Part shown: positions 1-10,800 of the stretch, one piece after another
Layout of the letters: each line of letters opens with the position of its first letter
Position numbering within the stretch: the stretch's first letter is position 1
NCBI GenBank assembly: GCA_958299035.1
Contig: CATQJL010000316.1
Span: forward strand, 47,675,585 to 47,739,584
From: Cylicocyclus nassatus
Taxonomy: Eukaryota; Nematoda; Chromadorea; Rhabditida; Strongylidae
Length of the DNA stretch: 64,000 nt
Direction: 5' to 3'
Program-made: the position numbers and the translations under genes
The notes under the pieces: generated by a model
What the model was told of the DNA's origin: nothing
What the model saw: the letters and a program-made list of their open reading frames with translations, nothing else
Database searches by the model: none

Positions 1-374
1 TCATCCCCAAGGCCAAGCATCTCCGCTACATCAGCCCACTTCTCCTGCATTGCCACCTGTAAGGGCGTTTTGACAGTTTGCATCAACATAAGAAGCAACT
101 CACCTTTTGCCAGCCTCCCAAGGCCATAACGGTATCATAAAGTCGGTAGAGATTTACTTCCACACCTTGAACCGTTGGTAGCCTCAGCGGAGCATTCCTG
201 AATCCATTATCATTTTGATAAAACATAGGGGACTCAACTATGATCAAACCATTTTCTTTTGTAGAACTGTCGAAGGCTTTGATAGAATTCCGAGATCTTC
301 TTCAGCTTTTCCGGTGGATCAGTGAGACTATCTATGTAGTTATCGAGCGTAGACTTCCGTTTTCTCCGATCCAT
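1..374 (-). CDS. swsn-7: 5' end of ARID-domain protein, ARID2-like PBAF subunit (partial)
   Basis: Two exons on the minus strand encode the N-terminus of an ARID (AT-rich interaction domain) DNA-binding protein. Exon 1 runs from the ATG at 374 down to 104 and ends with donor AAAAG|GTGAGT; exon 2 begins at 56 after TTACAG and leaves the window. Visible ARID signatures are [10 protein letters not shown], then [20 protein letters not shown], then [12 protein letters not shown], matching the L-LY--V--LGG---V----W--V core. The domain starts within about 35 residues of the Met, as in ARID2/BAF200, the PBAF-specific SWI/SNF subunit (C. elegans swsn-7); ARID3, ARID4 and JARID fit less well. The start is supported by CCACAG three bases upstream of the ATG, a likely trans-splice acceptor. 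One oddity is a one-base frame change near 233-242 with no room for an intron, either an assembly indel or a real lesion. ARID assignment is firm; the ortholog call is moderate. Confidence 0.62.
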
Positions 375-380
375 TATCTG

Positions 381-1918
381 TGGATTTCTACCCGAAGTTT
401 GGTGAAGATAGCAAAGTGACTAGAAACAGCATAATGTCATTGCAAGAATCCTTGCACATTCAATCAAACAGGTTACGATAATGGGTCAGTTCATGAAAAT
501 CTGTGGAGATTACGTATGGCAGCAAAAGTCATACTCCCAAACGTACAGCATACGGTTTAGCTTTACAGATCGGAGAAATCGAGCAAAGCAAATGTAACAG
601 AGCAAAAGAAGCGTAAACGAACACGTCTCTTCTCGGAAAAGCACAGAGATGGATAAACCACTTGAGCTCAAAAATGCGGACGGGCAGAGAAAATAGTGAC
701 TTACGTCAGACATGCACTGAGATGCAGCCCCTCATTGACTGCTTCTAGTTGTAAGCTATAATTCCGGTGTTTGTCTGATATATCATTGCGAGAAGTTCCG
801 TTTACGAGCCCTCATATAAAGCGAGGACCCTTAAGTGATGAGATTGTTTTCATAGGAGGAGTTGAGAAAGTGACTGGTGTCGTTTCTTCCAAAATTGACT
901 ATCTATGACCAAGTACCCACAAACAAGCATATCTGAAGCGGTGCAAATTCGACTACCAAGTCAAATCGCAGTAACTCCCATTCAAGGGGAGTTAATAAGT
1001 TCAGAAACGAGCTTTGCATAAGGCTTGGTCGCCTTGGATGCGCTCGAAACTAGAAGTAACACGCGCCACAACACAACGTCACAAACCATATCTGTCCAGA
1101 GGCGGCTGCCCACTCTGCAACGCGCAGCGCAGTCAAAAAGCCTCCTAACAAGACAAAAACTGAATAGGAAGTTGAATCAGTCGCTCGCAGTAGCAGCGAC
1201 GTCGCTGGGATTTGGGGTGCGTGCGGTCGCGTCGCGACGGCGTGTGCAATTGATCGCTGGTTCGAATGACAGACAGAGCAGGTGTGGATGCGATAATTTC
1301 CAAAAAAGTGTGGGAAAATGCGATTTGTTCTATTTCCGCCTCGCTTGCGCAGAGCTCAGATGTCCGCTGAGATGGCGCTGCGCATTTTCTGCAGAGCCGC
1401 AGCGGCGTTGCAACATGCGGAAAACACGAGCTGCGCCCGTACTGCCCTTTGCAGTCGGCGGGAGGACGCGGGAGCTGCTCGTGCTTCGACTAGCATAAGA
1501 AAATGAAGGATATTCGGGAATCTGCATTTGACGCAGAAGATCTACATACTTTGAATCAAAAGAAACCTTGAATTAAAGCTGTTCATAACTACGAAACAAC
1601 AGTAAACCTAGGTACTCTCTGCACTCGACGCAAACTTGTTCTTAGAATTCATTTCAGGCACTAGAACATTTGAAATGCGACAAGTCTAATTGATGTGGTG
1701 AACTTTGAAGATGGTAAATGAGGCATAAAGTCGTGCACAAAAAATTGCGCGTGACCAGAGAAGCAGGACAAATTTCTGTCAGTCCTAAATTTTAAGTTGG
1801 AGCAAATCTATCCATTAACTTCCATACATTGCGCTTTCCGTTTAGAATTATATCGATGTGTGAAGCCAGCGTCGTACCTTAGCACTAATTTTGATGTTTG
1901 CTGGATATATGCCTGTAG
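381..1918. other. Intergenic region between divergent genes; GC-richer block at about 1020-1500
   Basis: This gap separates the minus-strand ARID gene from the plus-strand gene beginning about 1.9 kb and should contain both promoters. The block 1020-1500 is clearly GC-richer than its surroundings and is open in several frames on both strands, which points to composition rather than coding. A short Met-initiated stretch at 1503 (KDIRESAFDAEDLHTLNQKK) looks protein-like but I could not connect it by splicing. No TATA box or known repeat was recognised. Confidence 0.3.
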
Positions 1919-3962
1919 AGGCGGATTTCTATCATTTAGATTCTCCCCGCTACGTCGAAATAAGAGACCTTTCACTGGAAAAATTTCACCCAATCGAACT
2001 GGCGAGCGGAGCCCACTGAGGAATTTGAACCTTTGCTAAATTTGTGGACGACATTCCTTTACAGCAGCTTTTAGCCTCAATGGAATTGCCTTTGAAAATT
2101 TACACGTTAACAAATGACTATAATTATCTCTCTTCTCAGCATAAGTGGCTGAAGCCGAAAGCGTTCAGCAGTTTCCATGGAATCATCATCGCATTCATAA
2201 TGAGACGTATAATAACAAGTTTCTGCAGCGCACACTTCATTACTCGACGTCTCAGTTTCGGTCCGCGGGTTCCTTGAAAAGCTTTTCAAAACTTAGGGCG
2301 ATGTCTCGTAAAAAGGTAGAGATTAAGCCAATTCTATATTCTCGTAAGTATCTATATTTGGTAAATAGTTGTGCCCATGGCGTTTTCTGTGTTCGCTATG
2401 GGATGTAATCAAAACTTCGTAGTTGTTTTAATTACAATGTCGTTCAGGTGCGATCTTCTCGTGGTAAGCGATCCTCAAGCAATGCAAAAAAGTATGAGAC
2501 TAGTTTTTTTCCAGAGCTCGTCTTTCATTAAACATGTGTTCAGGAAGTTTTAGGTCACCGCCTCGGTCTCCCTTACCTGATGATGTCGACATTTTCAGTA
2601 AGCTTCTCATAGATCGTGAAAAAAAATGCCGTCTCTTTTTGTTTTAGCCCCACTTTCGTCGCTGATTTCTGACCATGAAAAACTTGCATCTACTGCTGTC
2701 GCTTTTGTAGGATGGCACGATGTTATGTCCATGCTGCCACCATGTTTGCAGGTGCCTAAACTTCTTTTTTCGTGATGGGTTTAGCCGGGATTCATATGGT
2801 GATTATGTTAACAGTACAACTATTCTTATCTGTCTTCCAAAGTGCGTCAAGGTAGAATTAGCACTGAATATAACGTGCGGCAAAATGGAAGCATCTCGAT
2901 TGAGTATAGCATCGTGAAGAAACCTATCTAACATAAGTTAAATCTTTATATCCAAACCCACAAACAAGCAACATCATCGCTGAGATTTACCATATCAGCT
3001 ATAGTTTAGCAATTGAGTTTGTCTTGAGGAAGATTATCGGGTGTCTTTTCTGTGTTGCTGTGTTTTTGTTAAACTCCTCAATTTGAGATGTTTAAAACTG
3101 TTTTGGGTAGGATCGTGGAAGAGGAGAGTACTTCCTGAGTTTGTTTTTGTTGCTGGAAAATGACTAAAGTATTCGAAACATGAGCTGCGCTTGAAAGCCT
3201 TTGTTGCCTTCATTGACCGTATTCATCAACTGAACTCAAGGATTGGCCTATCCACTGGGTTATACCGGTATTTACGAAGCTAATAGGTATGCGAACCCAG
3301 TGGTTTGAGCCTACCGCTGGGTAAGTCAACCCTGCCGACGCACCTGTGTTCACGAACGAGCGCTAATGGGTTAGTCTACTCATACTGTTCACGAAATAGC
3401 TATATAACTCGAAACTTGTGGATTCCGGAATCCATCCTGGATTCGCTCTACCAAAGCATGAAAAAAGAATTGCAATGGGTTACAAAGGAATTTGTTCTGA
3501 TGATATAAAAGACATGAAGCCGATGTGGCCTATCTTGCCTATTTAGTTATAATGGCTTCTTTTTTTTGAAAAATTTTTTCTTACAGGGAAAGGATACTTG
3601 GCGACTGTGGCCTTTTGAAATGAACGTACACCATCAAATGCATCTTGAAGCGCTTATTATAAATCTGTTTTCATTATCTGCTGTGCGCTCTTCCGAAAGA
3701 ATTATGAACATTTCTTGTCACCAAAATTTGCACTGTTTTTGATGCAGGATTCACCAATATTGTTAGAATGTTCACTTACGCGCTATAAAAGATCGTACAG
3801 GTAGAAAGCTTCACGTTGACTCCAAGAAAACTGTCACCAGTACATCAGAGTCTTAAAAGCCTGGAGACTGACGATTTTGACTGCCTAAATCTCGCAAAAT
3901 CAATATGGAAAGAAGTCCATGACCTCGTTCAGGGAGTCGCACAGCAGATAATGAACATAGAT
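1919..3962 (+). pseudogene. Upstream exons of an unrecognised gene, interrupted by several frame changes
   Basis: Several plus-strand stretches read like protein and are bounded by splice-like sites, but the frame shifts inside exons. Examples: from 1919 (after CCTGTAG) DSPRYVEIRDLSLEKFHPIE, then +1 EPTEEFEPLL, then the first frame again FVDDIPLQQLLASMELP; 2146-2315 ending AAAAAG|GTAGAG; 2448-2519 (VRSSRGKRSSSNAKKYETSF); 2648-2914, with LISDHEKLASTAVAFVGWHD followed after a run of six T near 2771 by a frame change into ILICLPKCVKVELALNITCG; and 3587 onward (GKDTWRLWPFEMNVHHQMHL), changing frame near 3799 into CLNLAKSIWKEVHDLVQGVA. I do not recognise the family. It is probably the same gene as the clean 3' exons at 4959-5608. 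Frame changes at homopolymers suggest assembly indels; a decaying gene is the alternative. Confidence 0.4.
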
Positions 3963-3964
3963 TC

Positions 3965-4485
3965 ACTCAGACAATCGACGGGACCCCTCCGCCGGACCCT
4001 CGGAAACTGCCAGAGTCGCGCCGGACCCAGTTGACCAATGAGAGAAGGGCAAATGGGCGGTCCATCGCGGTGGCATCACTGGCAGGCAAATGGGAGGCTT
4101 CTCCGGCCCTGCTGCAAAGGTCCGCCATTTCTCCGGCGCGACTCTGCCAGATTTGACGGACTCCGCGCCGCAGAAATCTGCGCGGCGCGTGTCCGCCAAA
4201 TTTGGAAGAGCCGCGCCGGAGAAAATGGGAGGGGTCCGGAGCAGAAATGGGAGGCCTCCGGAGCAGAAAATGGGAGGTATCCGGAGCAGAAAATGGGAGG
4301 TGTCCGGAGCAGAAAATGGGGGGGGGGGTATCCGGAGCAGAAAATGGGGGGTATCCGGAGCAGAAATGGGAGGTCTCCGCCAGAGAAATGGGAGGGCTCC
4401 GCCGGACAAATGGGAGACCCACCGCTGGGGATACGCCGCGACCCTGCCATTTCTCCGGCGGAGGGGTCCTATCCGCTGTCTGAGT
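3965..4485 (+). mobile_element. TIR element, family D, complete copy 1 (GC-rich, internal tandem repeat)
   Basis: The termini are ACTCAGACAATCGACGGGAC at the left and the inverted match ending CCGCTGTCTGAGT at the right. The left end carries a distinctive segment containing AACTGCCAGAGTCGCGCCGG; the right end carries ACCCACCGCTGGGG and CGCGACCCTGCCATTTC. The middle (about 4205-4400) is a tandem array of roughly 23-bp units around GGAGCAGAAAATGGGAGG. There is no transposase, so the element is non-autonomous. It sits between exons of the flanking gene. A clear target-site duplication was not resolved. Long open frames on both strands here (up to 174 codons) come from the repeat. Confidence 0.75.
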
Positions 4486-4958
4486 ATGCATCAGCTATCA
4501 ATCCGTATCATGAGGGAGAATAATGCTTTTCAAAGTATTTTCCATGTCAACTCTCTGCATCCATAATTAACCTATGTTTATCATGGTACATTCTTGGATA
4601 ATAAGATACATTTATAACCTGACCATTGGTTCATTTGATGCAAAAGCTGAAGAAATTTGAAAATCATAAACTCAAGTTTCGAAGTTGGCAGCATTTGCTG
4701 ATTACGAAAATCTACGCACTCGTACTAGCACATGTTTTTTTCCGAATCCGTATCGTAAGCCGTAGATGCTCCAGTATGGTTCAATGTTTGTTTGTGAAAG
4801 CGTGCTTGATTGAAAAAGTTCTTATTGATGGCAAATGTGTTCCTTCTAATTTTAGAATTTTTTTTTGTGCTATAAAGTTGGGGCAAGATGATAGCATTAT
4901 GTAATGGTCTCACATTTTTTGAAGTTAACAAGCCCATCTCTGCCATTTTTCTTTTAAG

Positions 4959-5608
4959 GGTCGTTCTCGTGAAGATGTGATTCTTCTTGTGTCGGATGAA
5001 CTTGATGGTATGTCAAAAAGACGTGTGCTCCAAATCTTGCAAGGTATCTGAATGCGATCCTTCAAGTGGCTTAGTTTATGAGATCCTTTTTGTGCGCAAC
5101 GAATGTTCTATACTTCAATTTCTAAAGTCAGATGTAACGCACTCTAGGCGAAGATGGATTGGCTAGTTCCTCATCGTCGACGTCAGAGTCTGAAGATGAC
5201 AAAAGCGAGATGTATGCGGAAAGCGCACAGTCATCCGCCGAAAGTGAAGGTAAATTCATTTTTTCCGTTCTTTACGTTAAATTCTCTTCAAATTTACGCT
5301 AAAATTCTCTTCAAGTATATGAACTGGCAAACATGGCACTCTAGCAAGTGCCATGTTTGCCAGTTCATATACTTGAAGAGAATTTTAGTTCACTCCGATC
5401 GCTCATCAGCACTTTGTGAAAAAGCAGACGTCTCCACTCCTCCCTTTTCTCGGTCTGAGGCAAGTGTAATATGAAGAGGTACATCTTGCTTTTTCCTTAT
5501 ATTGATGTTCAGGCTAGCGAAAGCGGTTCAGAGCGCGAATCTTTCTCAGATGTGGAATTGATTGAAGGTTTAGATGCTGATTCCAGTAATCTTCCTGATG
5601 TCAACTGA
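4959..5608 (+). CDS. Last four exons of an unrecognised gene with an acidic Ser-rich C-terminus
   Basis: The exons are 4959-5007, 5148-5249, 5389-5459 and 5513-5608 (stop TGA). All phases agree: 49, 102, 71 and 96 nt, with reading continuous from GRSREDVILLVSDELD through SSSSSTSESEDDKSEMYAES, VHSDRSSALCEKADVSTPPF and ASESGSERESFSDVELIEGL to the stop. Acceptors are TTTTAAG, CTCTAG, TTTTAG and GTTCAG. Donors are GATG|GTATGT, GAAG|GTAAAT and, unusually, GAG|GCAAGT, a GC-AG intron. The encoded tail is rich in Ser, Glu and Asp, consistent with a phosphorylatable disordered end (for example casein kinase 2 sites); the function is unknown. Upstream exons (1919-3962) probably belong to the same gene, with a TIR element at 3965-4485 in an intron. 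Region 4626-4900 may hide one more exon that I could not place. Confidence 0.6.
5299..5388 (+). repeat. Perfect 42-bp inverted repeat (hairpin) whose end is a 3' splice site
   Basis: The left arm 5299-5340 and right arm 5347-5388 are perfect reverse complements separated by the 6-nt loop CTAGCA. The right arm ends in GAATTTTAG, and its last AG is the inferred acceptor of the exon starting at 5389. The hairpin occupies most of the 139-nt intron 5250-5388. In pre-mRNA it could fold and present the acceptor at the base of the stem. It may be a minimal foldback insertion. Confidence 0.85.
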
Positions 5609-6222
5609 TGAGTGCTAGCTTCGCTCACTAAATGCCAATTTTATTGGTGGAGCATTTGCTAAATATTCTGCTTCTCATAGTAATACTGCTATGTTTCATT
5701 CATTCGTCTCATCCTATAATTCTTCTCATGTTCGAGCCATTTTCGCTTATTTTTCACATTGTATCACTTTTATTGAAGTTGCAACCGGGTATCTGGAGTC
5801 ATAGAGCAGTTTACGCATGGATAAGCATGTCTAGAGCAAATGAATTTCAAAATTTGCTAGTGTCGGTTGCAGAACACTTCTGGATGAAGAAGATAGGCGA
5901 TGTAGAATGAGACACTCCCCTAGTTTTTTTTTTCATAATCGAAATTTTTACTAAGTATAGGCTGGTTTTTCCTGAATTTGTTTTTCCAAAATCCGTCGAG
6001 CCATTGCCTTTGTGTCACATTTGCAACTTTTTGTTCAATTACAACTCACTAACTCTACTAAGCTTATTGTTAGATCCGAAAATATTTCAAAATGTGTGGG
6101 CTAAATTTTTGGTGTTTGAAAATGGAGCACACTTATCACATTTATAGTGTTTCATCGTCAATCAATCAGCCACCGTGTGGTTTGGTAACCGATCAAAGTA
6201 AAAAAAAACTTTGGGACAGCCT
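5609..6222. other. 3' flank of the preceding gene, AT-rich
   Basis: This stretch follows the stop codon at 5608 and is very AT-rich. A 92-codon hydrophobic open frame at 5632-5910 looks compositional. No convincing AATAAA signal or further gene was seen. Confidence 0.4.
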
Positions 6223-6446
6223 AGTACCCTAATTTCACGCGTACAAGGCGCGGGGTGGTCCTAGCTTTAGCGTCGAGCTGCTTAGTCGGCCCAACGTGTT
6301 TTAAGAAGCCATCCTTATGCCGCACGATTCAGGCAAAACGCAGCGCAGTACGGGGTTCCTTTGGTTGCGAAGTCCTTTGCCGTGTTCGGGCTGGTCGATG
6401 AAAGCTAGGACCACCCCGCGCCTTGTACGCGTGAAATTAGGGTACT
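6223..6446. repeat. Foldback element
   Basis: The arms are about 45 bp: left from 6223 (AGTACCCTAATTTCACGCGT) and right ending 6446 as its reverse complement, containing ACCACCCCGCGCCTTGTACG. The central part is unique and has no coding capacity. It is a typical non-autonomous foldback or MITE. Confidence 0.8.
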
Positions 6447-6901
6447 TGATCCTGCGTCGCGCTTTCTTCCCCCTTTTTGTGGAGCCTCGAAATCGAATCA
6501 TGCAATGCCTAACATATTTTTCCAGAGAGCAGCTCTTGTACACTCATTGATCTCGAGTATCTTAGTGGCTACATAAGATAATACCGCTCATTCTGCAAAA
6601 AGATGCGACGGTCACCTGAGTTAGGTGGCTTCACCGCAGCTTGGCCATATCAGAGTGGACGAAGAATCCAATGGCATTGCTCGACGAGGCGAAATTTTTG
6701 ACGTATAGAAGTGCCTGTTTGGTTCGGGTAGGCGCATGGTGAGCAGCTAGAATTCACAAATCCTTTCAGATTTGCTTACGGCAGGTTACTCAGAATGCTT
6801 GATCACTGCACATTGACTAGCCTATGGTGCAATAATGGCATTCATTCTTAAAATCTGGCTGTCTACCGTGCACATACCGTATCCAAACAAGTGCATGTAT
6901 A

Positions 6902-7539
6902 CAGGGTGTCCCAAAAAATGTATCGAATTTGATCGTTAATAACTTTCTTAGTTACTGTAGGATTGCGGTAGGAATTTGGACTAATTTTAAGCTTCTGGCA
7001 GGCGAGAACTGCTTCTAAAAAATTCCAAAAAACCGAAGGACGTTAAAGTGAGGTTTTCGGGGATGCTGAATCTAATTACAAAGTTTTCCGCTACCGTACT
7101 CCTCATCTTCCTAAGATACTGTAACGCTTTGGGCTAGCGCGAGGGCTTTTGACGACGTGTTTGTAATTGCAACTTTGATTTAGTAAATTCTGAAAAAAAG
7201 GAGAAAAATTAGCGTTACATGCGCATACCTTAGGAAGATAAGGAGTACGGTCGCGGAAAACTTCGTAATTAGATTCAGCATCCCCAAAGACCTCAACTTA
7301 GCGTCTTTCGGTTTTTTTTTTGGAATTTTTTGGAAGCAGTTCTCGCCTGTCGTAAGCTTAAAATTAGTTGGAAATTCCTACCGTAATCCTTCAGTACCTA
7401 AGCGAAAACTGTGATTGCTCATACTGTAAATCTAAGTTGAACCCAGCTCTACCGTATGACACTCAAAAATCCGTAAAAGCTTTCCTTATAGGGAAGTTAT
7501 TAAAGATCAAACGTTCGATACATTTTTTGGGACACCCCG
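6902..7539. mobile_element. Tc1/mariner-type MITE, family A, copy 1
   Basis: The element begins CAGGGTGTCCCAAAAAATGT and ends with the inverse (ACATTTTTTGGGACACCCCG), flanked on both sides by TA, the target duplicated by Tc1/mariner transposons. Long inverted arms continue inward, for example CTAATTTTAAGCTTCTGGCA on the left and its counterpart near 7345-7365. No transposase frame is present. A second copy lies at 35634-36338, a single related end at 31484, and a diverged end near 60380. Confidence 0.85.
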
Positions 7540-7607
7540 TATATTGCGTCTCATTGAGCTAATAAGGTAAAGATACCAACATATGTTGGCGATTAAAGGC
7601 AAGATGT

Positions 7608-7839
7608 ATAGGGCTTATCAAATTGAGTGTCGTTTGCACCAGCATCTCCATCTTCGCGCTGGACTCTGCGTCTCTTCCACGGGGCTGCTCTCTAAGCACT
7701 TTCCCAGGGCGAGCGTGAGAAAGGCGGAGCCTCAATCGATTGGAAGTGATTAGGGAACATGTGCCGCAGAAGAGACGCAGAGTCCAGCGCGAAGATGGCG
7801 ATGCTGGTGCAAACGACACTCAATTTGATAAGCCCTATA
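7608..7839. repeat. Foldback element
   Basis: Long inverted arms (about 75 bp) contain CTTATCAAATTGAGTGTCGT on the left and the reverse complement ending ATAAGCCCTATAT on the right, with the shared core AGACGCAGAGTCCAGCGCGA. The 86-codon minus-strand frame across it is a by-product of the palindrome. Confidence 0.85.
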
Positions 7840-10800
7840 TATCAATAGACGCGTCTTCTAATGCTGATTCCAAATTCTTTTTTTTTGCGGAACTTCTCAA
7901 AAGGATATACTAGCGTTCGATTGTCCAAATCTGATCCAAGTATATAGTCTGCAAGGAAGGAATGAAGCGCTGGATAATCACTAGTTGTTTTTCTAGAACT
8001 TTTCGCTGATTTTAAGCCACCCAATGCTTGACAAGTTCGGATATTTAAACGATCACTTCTTGCCGAAAGTTGTTTCGCATAAAAGATAAGCAGATTTGGA
8101 ATTAGCGTTTATAGACGCGTCCAGTGATATACATATCGTCTTCAGTCGCCAACTTTTGTTGGTATCCTTTTTCCCCTTAAAAGTCGGATGGTGACAGAGT
8201 GCTTGAATTCAGATTTTCCCCTCTGGAGCGGGATACGGCCACGTTGCGGTGATATCACCAAACTCATTGTCAGGTGAGCGTCGCGTTTTTTGTGCAGAAT
8301 TTGCGAGCTATTGTACGGATAGGTTGCTTCTATAATTTTAAGGGAAAGGCAATCCGCAGCAGGTAATATTCCACAAGATATCAGCTGAGGTAATATTCGA
8401 GCACTTTGTGTGGCTTAATTTGAAGACTGTGTTATTGCAGCTTGCATAAAATGTTAAAGCAATTGTTAGGAATTTAGAACTTTTGAACTGGCTCAGGTCT
8501 GCTGGAACTAGGCTTACATTATCTCATTTATAAGCATCGAAAAAGCTGCAAATTTATCTACACTATTGCTTTGTTTTTTGCAGGCTTGTATGATATATTT
8601 TGCTCAATCCCGCTTTGCTAGACGACCATGACTGCTGCATAACACATCGCAATTAGCGTATGTGGAAGCCCATCTGCAGTTTCAGTCGTAAAGTGAAGCA
8701 GTATTCTTTCAAAATTGTTTTTTCATTAGTTGATGTCATTTTTGGGATTCAGCTGTGAAGTTGCAAACAAATGACGTTATAAAGACCCAACAAAAGAAAG
8801 AATCAGGTCTGTCTTTTGGGATAGATAGTGCCACTGTTTGACCCCCTTATAGCCTTACGAAATCTGAGAATTTACATAGGATGAACCGAAAGTTCATCCT
8901 CGCCATTTTCGAAAATCGTGACTTACCACTTTACGGAAGGTTCTGCTTGACTTATCGAACATTTGAGATTAGCAAAAACTATGCTCAGTCAGAAATGGAA
9001 GGTTAAAAAACCTTTGCTAATAACCGTTTCGGTTCTTTTGCGATGTTTCTAGATTCAACAGGCTCGCGTAAAATCAGTTGGAGTATTTTCTTTTTTTCGA
9101 ATTCTATCATCGGATTTGTGGATTGTACGATACCATCAAGAAGCCATTGAAAAATGCATGATTTCCCCTCTCTAATCGAATACAAGCAAACCCCTTCGTA
9201 ATTAGGAAATTGCAATTTTTTGAAAATGGTGCGAACGCTTGGAATGGTTCACCTAGCGAAACAAAATCATAAATTGTTGCAAGTGAGTTCGGACAGCTCT
9301 CACTATTGTATCTTTCCTAAAGCTGAAATCATGCGATTTTGGCTAAGCAACGCAGACTGGTTTGGTGTTAAAAAGGGACTATGATTCAGTGATCTGATGA
9401 AGGGAACATGGCATACCATTCCGTTTCGCTGACAACTTTGTTCAACTATGAACGGCAAAAAAATTAGTTGGAATTTTGTCTCCAACGTTCGCTAGATCTT
9501 GACAACTGCCTTTATACTTACCGACAACATATGTAGCGCTCACAATTTCATAAGCTGCCGCCTTTGTAAATTTTTTTGATCTAGCAAATTATTTTATAAC
9601 CTCTGGTATACTTTTCCCTATCCCCGCTAAGCATTTTTTCGCGTACGCAGTGTATGTAAGTACGACACTGGAGACCTGCGTGCACTCAAGTACATCCTAA
9701 CAATCAAGTGCAACCTAATGATAGGGCAACTAATTTCGTTAATGAATAATAAGGTTGCAGATCTGCTTAGTAATCTTTTCTCCTACATTCGCGTGAATAA
9801 CTGCGTTAACAAGAAGAGAGATTGATGGAGCAAAGGAAATTTCGGCGCTCTACAGTTTCTCCTAGAAATATCCAGAAAGTTGTCAATCACTTAGGGCGGT
9901 ACCAATCGTTTGTGAAAATGAAGACCGCAGCGACTTCCGGAAAAACTTGCTACCCTACCGTATACTACCGTAGCCGAACAGACTGTTATGCATGAGAGAT
10001 TCATCGCGTGGAGCTAACAGTAAGTGTAAGTTGAATGTTGTTCTTGTACGAGAAATTCGTCCACTCTCAAGCAAGTTTTGGAGATGCGGCGCGAATTTCA
10101 ATACTACACCACCTGTATACTTCTTAGCCCCGAAACCGGCTGTGTGCAAAAGTTGACTTCAGATACTTCCCATAACTAGAAGATATACAAGTCATTCTTT
10201 ATTACTTTTCGTACTCCTTCTTTCTGTTATTTTCAGCGAACTCCGACGGTTGCTGTTTCTTACTAAAAATGCTAGCGGTGATGTAGTATACGAGAATATC
10301 ACAATACAAATCCATTGAGAATATCGAAGCATTCGCAGCAAGTTTTAGGGCTATCCTCTTAGGTCTGGTTATACTTCGCGAGATTGCGAGAAATCGCTAC
10401 CCTTGGCAACTTGATAGATGTTACTGATCCACCGCGCGTAGATTTCGAATGCACTGGCACACACAGATTTCATAAGTTGTGCATGTCGAATCTAGCTTAT
10501 TTAGGGTGCGTTTTACGGAAAATTATGTGCCAAAGCAGTGCCAAAGAGCGTGGTCACCGAAATCGCTCGAGGTATGACCGATGCTTCACAGGAGATTTTT
10601 TCGCAGCAATCTCCCCCTGTCCTACTCTTCGGGTATCTTCAGAGTCCCTGGATTCCAAAATGTGAGTAAATCTACAGTCGATGTCAAGTACGTACTCCCT
10701 TTCGCATGGGAACTATGCATACGCAGCGAAAGGGCCCTGCGTGCGGACTTCCAGCCGATGAGGCCCATTTGGTGCCCGAGTCATGCGCGCGCGAATGTGA

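Noticed and set aside
1025..1498. 157-aa basic protein in the GC-rich block
   Set aside because: Several frames on both strands are open at once and no splice or start context favours one.
2703..2750. Apparent zinc-binding CPCCHHVC motif
   Set aside because: It is out of the frame used by the surrounding coding-like sequence (ASTAVAFVGWHDVMSML).
3963..4566. Open frames of 93-174 codons on both strands
   Set aside because: They overlap in almost all frames and derive from the 23-bp tandem repeat of a TIR element.
5632..5910. 92-aa hydrophobic protein
   Set aside because: It lies in the AT-rich 3' flank just after a stop codon; hydrophobicity reflects T-rich composition.
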